From NCBI GenBank assembly GCA_022818135.1, contig JAFMSR010000002.1:23087677-23151676 (forward strand): DNA of 64,000 nucleotides. The letters are read 5' to 3'. The stretch is from Saxidomus purpurata. Its lineage: Eukaryota > Mollusca > Bivalvia > Venerida > Veneridae. The stretch's first letter is position 1. Every line of letters starts with the position of its first letter. The notes beneath the pieces were generated by a model. That model saw only the letters and a list, made by a program, of their open reading frames with translations. It did not search any database and had not been told where the DNA came from. The translations under genes and the position numbers were made by a program. Shown piece after piece: positions 12,795 through 23,700 of the stretch.

Positions 12795-15700
12795 ATCACT
12801 AAAAAACACAAACAGTCAGTAATACATATAATTGATACATGTTTGCCAGGTTTAAATGGTTTTCAAGAAATGTCTTCCAACTTTGAAAAACACTTTCACA
12901 ATCTTCTATAAATTTTGGTATATTATGACCATCTAGGGATGAATGTCACACAGTGTCTGTAATTTGTCCCATTTTTTTCAGCAATCCCTCCATTTCACTA
13001 TATACTAATACTCTCATGTTCACCTGAAATTAAAAACATTCCCCTGTTACATGCAATTGAGATCATATTATTTGCATTTTGATTAAATAAAATAATGCTT
13101 TTAATTGATCTTTAATAGAAACAAAGTATAACATTATTCAAATAAAAAAAATGGTTTTGCATAATTGCACTACTCATTTACAACACCCATCTTTAGTTTG
13201 ACTTTAGTGTTGAATGGACTTGCTGGAGTTACAGATGAAAATGTATGGTGAAGTTATTGAGAAATAGCAACAGTGTTTGAAGATGTTTGTTAGATAAGAT
13301 TATGTAAGATAGCTTACTGGTTAACTTTCAAAATTATGTTTTTGAGTGATAAAACTATGCCTTCACTAAAATAAAACCATTCAGGTTCATTACATCTAAA
13401 TAATTGGTTACTGAGGTATGTGAGCAAGTTAGAACTGCTTACTCCGATTGTCCATGAAGTTTAATCAGTCCACAGTCTGCTATTCAGTTATGTTTCCATT
13501 TTCATCACATTGTCCTAGAATACTAGTTTATACAACCAAAACAAAACTTCTTGTTTAATGCAAGTATGTTGGGTACACATAAGGTGTCTGTATAGTTGTT
13601 ATTCATGAAATGAGGGCACATGAATTGAACATACTAAGCCTGTTTTGTTTGTTTAGAAAGACATGCAATTCTTACCTATTAAATTTAGCCATTTTGCATA
13701 CCAAGCAAACATATCATTAGTTCAGTCCAGCTGCATTGTCAATATGCATCTAAAAACAAATGTGTAAACAAAAGTAAATATAATCCCATAATTTTAAAAA
13801 TTTGAAGATGAAACTCTCTGTATGTATCAGATACTGACCTTACAAAAGTAAATATCAATTTGTATTCTGAGACCATACACATGTGACCAATCATGAGTAA
13901 TAGTGACACAAAAGTATCTTATAAAGATCTGCTATTGAATGCTGTTTAGGTACTTTTTAACATGTAAGTACTTTCAATGTATTCATCTGTAAAAGACAAT
14001 ACAGTTTGTGTATGAGAATAACTGCAGTTTACAAAGAAGTAGATGTATATTGCAAAATGTGATATTATGGCATAATAGGGTTATTGTGTCAGCCAATTAT
14101 CCTTAAAACTCAAAATCTCAAGATATCATACCATGGTATTCAAAAAATTCAATTGTTATAGAGTCTTATTAGAAAAGCACTGTTGGGAGTATTTGAAACC
14201 CTTGCAGACCATAAAAAATAAATACCTGATGTGCATTTTGTGTACATGTATCTTGCATCTACAGATGGACATTCAGCTGTATTTTGAATTTTAAATGTAC
14301 ACTCTGCTGCTTTCCAAGTACATTGACTTTAATCTATCAAGTAAAAAAGCTGAGTTCCTGTAAAAGAGAAGATATGAAACTACATACATTTTCCTGCCAT
14401 TTTATAAAAATATGTAACAGAATATGTGACTACCTAGCAAGTATTGAGAAACAATTTTTGGCAAAAACTATGCAAGTTAGAATTCAAAAGCAGATCTGAA
14501 TCATAAATTCACTTTTTCATTTGTTATATTTAAATAAAGAAACAAAAAGGACATAATACATGTAGTATTACATTTAGCTCTGTCAACAGTATCTTGTCCT
14601 TCAGCACATAAGCAAACAAATGGCATTTCCTTGGCGTCTTAACCAATATTGACCCAATTTGTTGAGGCTGATGGAGACAATGCACCCATTGTAAGTACAT
14701 GTAGTTGTTTTCAAAATCTGGTCTGCATGGTGGGCTGCCTAAAGCAAAGGAAAAATCTATAAAGATAATGTCACAATTAAAGTATACTGAGTGACTGTGA
14801 ACTCAATTTGATATTAGTTCATTAAGCTGGGAAGCCCAGGGAACAATCATCAGTTCATAAACCAGAATTTATGGCAAGTTTTTGTACTAGACATAGTGTG
14901 CACATGAATACATTTTTACTTTAAAGTTTGATTCTTAACAACTAATTCCTCTACAAACAGTGCCATGCATCTTTGGTGTAGGTAGGTCATATGCTATATG
15001 TTTACTAGAATCTACAACTTTAGAACAAGCAGTTTATATACCATGGTGTTTACTGCAACCACAAGAAGCCTTTTCAGATTTAGTAACAAAGTATTTTATC
15101 ATCCTCAAATGCATCTATTTAGCTTTGAACAAAATCATCATCATCATCATTATCATCATCATCATCATCATCATCACTCTGCATCAACAGCAGTATAGTT
15201 ATAATTATATGTAATAGAATACACACAATTTCCATGGGCTAAAGTAAATAGCTAGTCAAACAGTAAGGCTGTTGAAATTCCTACAGCACAGGTTGTACAG
15301 TTGTAGATAGTCCTCGGCAGGATAAGAAAATGTTTTTGAAATCATTCTTCCTGGTTTATATTCCCAGGTCTAGAATAAATTATATCTACAGTATATTTGA
15401 ATTTATGTGATCAATATAACTTGGTTGCTATCAACAGACCGTTGTTTCATGATTCCTCGGTGTCAGTTTTACTTCCGGGTCTAATTATATCGAAAAAGTG
15501 ATCTTATTCTCTAATAACAAGTGAGAAATAAATACTTATTAGTCCGTAACTGGACTTTGATACAAACACATCCAGCATCAACATCAACAACGTAAATGCG
15601 TATCTAACCTTTCAAACCGCTTTATAAAATAAAAGTTTTTAGCACTTGAGTTTGACCTTCGCGGAAATACACCGTTTATGACGTCATCGGTACTCCGCAG

Positions 15701-16600
15701 ATTAATCAATAACTTGTGATATTTGAAACGTAATAGGTTGTACACCACGAAATGAGACTCATTGGTGATTACTGCATGTAAAACAGTGAAATAAAGTAGG
15801 GACCTATACTTTTTGAAAGTTTACAGATCATTTTTTCAGTGGTTAGCTATTTTACGACATTTGCTCACTTCCGATAGTTAGCGCATGTGCAGAACAACGT
15901 AGCAAACATCCTTAAACGTTGTGATATTGAAAATGCGTTCTGCTGATTGGATGGAACCAACTAACAACCAATAGCCGTTCTTTTACGTACACGCTACATG
16001 TTTACGTTACTGTGGTTATTTCCCTTTATATGGTAACTTCACTGGGTAAGCTATAGTCTCACTATTTCCACTTTAAAGGCAAACCGATTTTACAGGTTGG
16101 CATTTTATAGTTGTCCGCCTTGTGACAGTTATAAAATATCAGATCTGTGAAAGGGGTCACACTGAAACGCCAAAGCTAGGTAAGCTATTGCACACATATA
16201 CAAAATAAGCTATTGCACGTTGGACTTGCAGAAACCGCCCGACAATGCGTTTGCTTTTGCACTGTGAGTTTGACAAATAGCTGAAAGAATGTTGATTTAC
16301 ATATCGTTTGCATAGCGTAGAAATATGCTAATATTGTTGCTGGAAGTATTGGTGCGAACTTACCATGTGACCATATCAAAGCAGATTTAGCGTGACGTAG
16401 TAACAGGTGCGTGGAGTATTAAAAATTGTAGACGTTATCAATCAAATACTAATGCCTGAATTTGCTTAGACTGTTGTATTTTGTACTTCAATAATATATA
16501 TAGACAGATGTGCCCTAGAAGGAACTTTTGGAATGCTATAACTTGTTATACATTTGTACCAGTATATTTGTAACAGTCATAGCATCTAAATTTAACATGA
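12795..16600. other. No recognisable gene
   Basis: AT-rich sequence with an (ATC)n microsatellite at 15132-15178 and a GC-neutral stretch at 15430-16150. Short open frames here have no repeat partner and no recognisable motif. Confidence 0.4.
15132..15178. repeat. (ATC)n microsatellite
   Basis: About fifteen ATC repeats with one TTA interruption. Confidence 0.9.
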
Positions 16601-16655
16601 AATAAATTAAAGCTGCTCGCTCACAATTGCCGGTGAACAAATTTAAATTTTCAAC

Positions 16656-17604
16656 AATGATAAACTAATACGTAAAATGTAAAACTAATGGCTAGAATCA
16701 ACAATTTAAGTAAAAATCTAGGTAAGAATTCGCAAGAATCCATTGAAAATGTTGGTGAACTTGGTTTTACGGCACCGCTATTCTGTATGTTTATATTGGA
16801 AATCATTTGGTAGCGTATAATTTCAAATTTATAGATATACTTCACAGGAATTTATACAACTTATTTGTATAGTATAGTAGATTTAACGAGAAGTTTACCT
16901 TTCTACCATTTCAATCAGTTGATATATATTTTATTATATTACTTAACTGTATAAAGGGGACATACCCTATAACTGATGCCAAACTAAATAACCTCCAAAG
17001 TTTCAGCTATGCATTCCAGTCACTATCGATAAAATCAGCGGTTTAAAATATGCTGCAGTACCGTAAACCATTTAATAATCTATGTAGAGTTGTTGTTGTA
17101 CAATTAATGGGACATACCCTACATCTAACAATGATAAACTAATACGTAAAATGTAAAACTAATGGCTAGAATCAACAATTTAAGTAAAAATCTAGGTAAG
17201 AATTCGCAAGAATCCATTGAAAATGTTGGTGAACTTGGTTTTACGGCACCGCTATTCTGTATGTTTATATTGGAAATCATTTGGTAGCGTATAATTTCAA
17301 ATTTATAGATATACTTCACAGGAATTTATACAACTTATTTGTATAGTATAGTAGATTTAACGAGAAGTTTACCTTTCTACCATTTCAATCAGTTGATATA
17401 TATTTTATTATATTACTTAACTGTATAAAGGGGACATACCCTATAACTGATGCCAAACTAAATAACTCTCCAAAGTTTCAGCTATGCATTTCAGTCATTA
17501 TCGATAAAATCAGCGGTTTAAAATATGCTGCAGTACCGTAAACCATTTAATAATCTATGTAGAGTTGTTGTTGTACAATTAATGGGACATACCCTACATC
17601 TAGC
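16656..17604. repeat. 474-bp tandem duplication
   Basis: 16656-17129 and 17130-17604 are almost identical; the first difference I see is one inserted base near 17466. Each unit joins part of a TTAAAGCTGCTCG-type MITE to an arm of the ATACCCTATAACTG element. The low divergence means a recent event. Confidence 0.9.
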
Positions 17605-17947
17605 CGATTGTATTCTCGAAACATAGATTATGTGTTCAATGAGCGTAAAAGGATAAATAGATACAATTTCAAAAAAGAACCTTTGGCGAAAAATGCCTCA
17701 TTTTACCACAATTAATCAATATAGAGGCCTTCTGTAATAAATCGCATCCACCCATAAATTGTACAAGAACAAAGTTAACTCTGCAGAGATTATTGAATGG
17801 TTTACGGTACTGCAGCATATTTTAAACCGCTTATTTTATCGATAATGACTGGAATGTTAGGTTAAGTTATAATACTTCCAAAGATTCTATTATTTATGTT
17901 TTGAAGGTTATTTAGTTTGGCATCAGTTATAGGGTATGTCCCTTTAA
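17425..17947. mobile_element. Foldback MITE (ATACCCTATAACTGATGCC ends)
   Basis: The left end GGGGACATACCCTATAACTG and the right end CAGTTATAGGGTATGTCCC are inverted. The arms run on through the GCAGTACCGTAAACCATT / AATGGTTTACGGTACTGC region, over 130 bp. Related copies lie at 16955-17129, 18000-18345 and 33735-34320. Confidence 0.75.
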
Positions 17948-17999
17948 CGTGACATATGGGTCCGCTTGAGCGGGTGCTTGTATTAATTTGTATTTAAAG

Positions 18000-18345
18000 A
18001 GGCACTCCCTAATCCTAATGTCAAAACTAAATACCCTCAAAAACATAAATAATATAATATTAGCAACTATTATTACTTAAAAAAACCCTGAAGTTTAAGC
18101 TATACATTCCAGTCATCAGTTCTAAAATATGCTGCAGTACCGTCAATAATCTATGTACAGTTGGTGTTGTACAATTATGGGTAGATAGCGATTTATTACA
18201 GGTCTCTATGTTGATTATATGTGCTAAAATGAGGCATTTTTCAATATATGTTGTTCTTTAAAATAAAATTTATTTATCATTTTTACGTTCATTTGCATGG
18301 AGAATAGTTCTGCTAGATGTAGGTACAGTCCCTTTAATGGTTTGC
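18000..18345. mobile_element. Related MITE copy, diverged
   Basis: CAAAACTAAATACCCTC, ATGCTGCAGTACCGTC, TACAATTATGGGTAGATAGC and an end GATGTAGGTACAGTCCCTT follow the same order as in 33735-34320. Confidence 0.55.
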
Positions 18346-18561
18346 AGATTCGTTTGTACATGTAAAAATAAATTATTTACTTATGCTAATATGATATCGG
18401 TCTTCTATAATAATGAGCATGTATCTAACGCAGTACCGATGTAACGTCGTTTCTGATTGGTGACGTCGTTTAAATTTGCGACTATTAAATAATGTATATA
18501 TAGTCGCAAAATTCAAACGGGGTTTTAATTATCGCATTTAGACACATTGTGCGTTAGAAAA

Positions 18562-18727
18562 GGGATAACTATTTAGTGATTTTGATATTTGCGACCGTAT
18601 ATACGGTTTTAATGGTAGCAAACAGTTTTAACAGCTCCGGCTTACGCCGTCGCCGTTAAAAAATACTTGCGACCATTAAAAACCGTATATACAGTCGCAA
18701 ATATCAAAATTACAAAACAGTTATTCC
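18562..18727. repeat. Palindromic hairpin element
   Basis: GATTTTGATATTTGCGACCG and CCGTATATACGG on the left are mirrored by CCGTATATACAGTCGCAAAT and ATCAAAATTAC on the right, around CTCCGGCTTACGCCGTCGCC. The central GC-rich inverted core recalls the hairpins at 9332 and 44323. Confidence 0.65.
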
Positions 18728-19074
18728 TATAATGTAAGGCATGGAGCTTACTGAAATTTAAAGTTGCCAAATACGCCGATTTTATTGTCATGAAGTATGT
18801 GTTTTTAAAAATTATAAAATCAGCAATCTTTCATTCTAAATACTTGCTTGTCAATGAAACTTCAAAATTGAATTTAATGACACTCGTTTCAGGAAATAAA
18901 CGATAAGGGGATGATAAATTACAAGTTTTTACCAGTTTAATCAGTGCATGTCATTGATAACAATAGCAATTATAATCATTATAATAAATGTGTATGGGCT
19001 AGCTATATGTTGTATACCAATGTTGCGTTATTTTACGATGTAACAATGTCCGAGTACCGGAATTTACGAAAAAT

Positions 19075-20160
19075 TAATAAAACTGTACAACTTGCATGTT
19101 AATCAAATGTTTATTATTGTACACCTCTTGTGTCATTTTCTTAACGAAATGAGTGTAATAATAATAACTTCATGTAAAGTAGTTTACCAGTCTTGTATTG
19201 TCCATAGTTTGTTTTACTTCACTTGACCAGTTGTTTCTGCACACATTATAGTCATCTTTGGAAACACGTTTAGTAAGTCGATGAGTATCTGTTCAAATAT
19301 CGTAGAATATACAACCCAATCTTCTGAACGTACATTAGAAGCCAGCCACTGTCACTGTAAAGAGCTTTTTTAAAGTTAATCTGTGTACTCTCGTGATATT
19401 AGGTAATGCACGATGTTTGACAGTATCAATCAACTGGACTGTTTATACGTCCATACGGGGTCCCATAAGCTAAAAATAGGTACAATGCACGAATTTAAGA
19501 ATTATTTATTAAACCGAACACAGAACTCTTTAATGTTGTGTATTTTACTGAACATCCGGCCTCGTCTTCTAGCAGTTGCTGCTGAAGTCACAGCATTACG
19601 AACATCTTCATTTTTACATATAAATAGTATTATTTTGTTGATTATACCTGTGAGCTTATATGAAAGAACGCATTTACTACGATTTTCATAGAATAAAACT
19701 TGATATAAATTCTAAAAGCTGTTTGCAGCTCTTTGCTGTAACTTTTTAATGGCTTGCCAACTTTGAATAATTAAATTCAAATGCAAACTACCATCGTACG
19801 GTTACAGATAAATATAGTGTAATTCTGCTTTCAAATTGTAATGTGTATTTAGAAAATTGCTTAAAGTAGATTTGTGCGACGATTAGACGTCAATTAATTT
19901 CCGTTTTGTTCACAAAAGTTCTTAATGTACGCAATAGGCTGTTAAAGCATTTACAATTATTATTTGTAGTTCATGAGTACTACAATATATAGATACATAG
20001 CAAATAAAGCACTCGCTGATGCTGAATTTCAGTTAAAAAAAAAGTTGGCCGCATTATAATAATTTTAGTTGATGATTCATATTGATTTAATTAAAAGCCA
20101 ACAAAATGTAATTTCAGTATCAATATTCACAGAGCCGTTAACATATTAATGAGGTCGTAT
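19075..20160. other. Upstream flank of lipocalin A
   Basis: It aligns with 28300-29190 and 35060-35670. CATAGTTTGTTTTACTTCAC and GACCAGTTGTTTCTGCAC are shared by the copies. It marks the left end of the duplicated unit. No exon is evident. Confidence 0.55.
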
Positions 20161-20164
20161 TTAT

Positions 20165-20259
20165 TATAAATAGAAACATAGGAGTTCTTTTGTGTCAGAA
20201 CGTTCACTTTGTTTTAAGAGTAACAGCCAATTGGCATTTTCTTGCTTGTTATTTATAAG
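20165..20259 (+). promoter_or_regulatory. Lipocalin A core promoter and non-coding first exon
   Basis: TATAAATAG at 20165-20173 is followed 32 nt later by TCAGAAC (A at 20197), a good TATA-initiator pair. From there to 20259 runs a probable non-coding exon of about 63 nt with donor GTTAGT. It is joined to the acceptor at 20384 just upstream of the ATG. Gene B has TATATATAG and TCAGAAC with 31-nt spacing, and copy E has the same exon end followed by GTAAGT. The transcription start is inferred from this conservation. Confidence 0.6.
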
Positions 20260-20393
20260 GTTAGTTAAAGCACAACACACTGAAGTTATGTGCAAAATCA
20301 ATAATATTTATAATATTTGTTTTCTTTTACAAAAGAAATCAGTTTAATATTAATGTTAACAAAATACTAAATGATATTTTTCAGGAAGCAGCA

Positions 20394-20504
20394 ATGTTAC
20401 GGCTCTTGTTGCTTGCAATATTAGCAACGACTATACAGGCAACGGAAATAAAGTTAAGGATTGGAATACCTCCAAATCCCATGCCAGGATTTAGTACGGA
20501 TAGG
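20394..20504 (+). CDS. Lipocalin A, coding exon 1 (signal peptide)
   Basis: This exon holds 37 codons. The acceptor TTTTCAG ends at 20384, giving a 9-nt leader before the ATG, and the donor GTAAGT starts at 20505 (phase 0). It encodes the signal peptide and a Pro-rich N-terminal segment (IPPNPMPGFST). Genes B and E have the same exon length and ends. Confidence 0.88.
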
Positions 20505-20614
20505 GTAAGTGACTTTGTTTTATACGTATTTATTTATTTATTAATCATTTATTCATGCGTGATTTCAGAACAAATTCTTATGTAATAGATTAATTGCCAT
20601 TGACACTAGCCTCG

Positions 20615-20648
<34 letters not shown>

Positions 20649-20661
20649 CAGAGAGAGAGAC

Positions 20662-20692
<31 letters not shown>

Positions 20693-20693
20693 C

Positions 20694-20774
<81 letters not shown>

Positions 20775-23700
20775 CACAGACGAGAGAGAGACAGAGAGAG
20801 AGACAGAGAGATTTATTCAGAGGCGAACACGTTACCGATTCACTACGCCTGGTAAGTCTATAACCCTAACCTGCTTCATATGTGAAATGGACATTTTCAT
20901 TTTTTAGTTTAGACATTGCTAAATAATTTGCATTGGAAAGCTATATTATAAAGCTTACTGATTGAAAAGCGAACATAAGAGACCGTGATAAGACTGCATA
21001 GGATATAATCGCATAATCCATTATCACCATGTGGGTTATTAAATAAACGATAAGCTTTCGTTAATCAGAGTTGATCAAAATTTGTTGTCGTCAGTTCTAA
21101 ATATAGATAGTATAGTGTTGCTGCTAAATGTAATCACTCTGTGTTTCAGTACACAGGACGATGGTATATACAGTTTCGCAAAGCTCCAGCCAGCTGCCCT
21201 GGATCAACTTTCTTTACAGAATTCGAAATGAATGTCTTGCCTGAGGGTAAGGCAACTCTCTTTAGTCATTTGACATGGAGAAGGTATGCACCACTTTTAT
21301 TTCTAAATGTCATATTGACTATTCACATTTACGTTTAAAGCTGCTCGTTCGCAGTTTCCGGTGAAAATTTAATTTCTCCAAAATGATATACAGAAACATG
21401 AAATGTAAAAGAAACTGCTAGAGTGAACACCACAAGTAAACATCTAGATAGCAATTTGAGAAAATCTGTTATAAATGTTGTTGAGCTTGGTTTTATGTCA
21501 CAGCTACACTATAATTGTTTATATTGGAATTCAAAAAGCGTTAGTTACGCATATGCAGATAAACTTTACAGGAATTTACACTCGAACCTTTAATTTGACT
21601 TTTCGTTCTAAAATATGTCATTTTCAGACAGTTTGAAGAACTTTGTTTTTCACCAAAATCTAAGAGCGAGCAGCTGTAATACAAATTTACAGCTATAGCC
21701 TATTTCGAATTGTGCATCCGTGCTACAAATTGGTGAAAACACACAATTTTAATATCTAAACGATTGAAACGTATAGCGGTAAAACTGGGTCCTAATATAA
21801 CTTGTCTGGTACAATGTAACGAACGTTATCCGTCAATCATGGCGCATCATTTCAAATCTTCAGGATAACATGGATAACAGGCTCTTAATTGATCGTTTAC
21901 TTATAACGGTATATTAAACATTAGTTTTCCCAAATGCGAACAACGACAAACTTAGAACATTTGTTAAGTCATTTCGTAAGTTTAAATTTAGTGTTGTTAC
22001 CAAGAGTTGTGATAAATAATAATTATGCAATTATTTTTAAAAGTGATTGTATAAGGTAACTTACTGTATTGACTTAGATAATGAATATTACTTTATTAAT
22101 TTATTGACCACTTTGCAGTTTACTGAGACCAGATGAGACTATTATTTCTTAAAACGTTTAATAAATAATTGGTATTTAATGAAACAATTTTAGTAGAACT
22201 CCATGTCGTTTGTTTTGTGTCAAGGATAGATGTTCTGATAAACTTACATTTATGTGTATTTTTGGTTGTTAAAAAAAAAAAATATCATAATTTTCGGTAA
22301 ATGTACATGATAAGATGCCATTCGTTATTTACCCGTCTCATCTGCAGATTGACATGATATACTTGCATTTATAAAATATCTATTTAATTTACAGTTTATG
22401 TATCTCTTTATAGAAATTTATATTTACTTTCGTTCCTTGATCAGGTTAATAAACAATTAATAAATGTAATTCCCGTCCTTACTTATAGCGGTATATTACA
22501 CTTATTTACAATGTCTGGCCACTGTCAGCCTGTTCACGATAAAAGTTTTTTAGCAGTTATAGATATAACGTTCGTTACCAGGTAGTTTGACCGAGAACAA
22601 AAGTTATATAATTTTCGACTTCAAAAAGCAAACACAAATGCCGGCAATGACAGGTTCGGACGCTGACCGTTTACACATTAACTCAATGATGTGGTTTTTA
22701 AAAGTTTTAGTGATTTGTTAATGCATAACTTTTAAACTGCCATGCTAAGTTTGAGAAGTACAAAGCTTACAATTTATTGTAATGGTCGAGCTATCTAAAG
22801 GAAGGAGACATTGAACAAGTAAATAAGTGCCGTTCGAATAATTTCATCATTTGCACTTTGTCAGGAATACTTGCATTATAAATTGGCTATTTATTTACAG
22901 TTAATGTATCTCTTTATAGAAGAATTTGACATTTGTTTTACAATATTTGCAAACACTTACGGTTTAAATAATAATCAATAAAGTAATTCCTGATCGTGTA
23001 TTATGTCAAAAGCCACTCGCCTACTTTTACATATGTCGCTGTTTACACTGGACGCCATATCGATAGCTGATATAGATATAACGTTACCTTAACGGACCCG
23101 TTATATTAGGATCCCAGGGTAAAACTAAATCATTTTACAACCTTACAGTTTTAAAAGTAAAACCAACCTCATGTAATAATTCAAAAGTAAAAATTGTTCG
23201 TTCCGGAGATACCCTGTATATTTCCCTCTGAACGAAAGAATCACAGTTAATAGATAAATCAAACGTAAAGGGCAGAAAACCGATCTGGAACAGGCATGGA
23301 CCGTTAACCTGCAATACTGTTGCGAGATTTTAATTAATTATCTTGCCATAAACACATGCAATGAATGTATCATATACCTTAATTCATGCAGTGCGTTTTA
23401 TTTTATTAAAACGTGATTATAGAGACTATCATATACAGGTGAAACCATTTTGGATTCATTGGTATTCAAAATTTAAAACACGGAATACCTCAAACATGAA
23501 TTTTGTTGTATTTGTATGATGTACATTTGACATCTATATACAATGTATTATACTTGTCAAAGGTACCATTCTCGTTGAACTTTTAAGAACACAGGGGCAT
23601 ATTAATTGAAGCTAACTTTCTCTAATATGAATCTATACATCTGATAGATGCAAGCTATGTCTTTTCATTACATTTGTAGGGGCGGTGTGTGCAACAGCGT

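Noticed and set aside
16651..17319. Two identical 64-codon minus-strand frames
   Set aside because: Identity comes from the 474-bp tandem duplication of MITE sequence, not from protein constraint.
20565..20863. Long open frames of Ser/Leu or Arg/Glu repeats on both strands
   Set aside because: They are translations of the GA simple repeat in lipocalin A intron 1.
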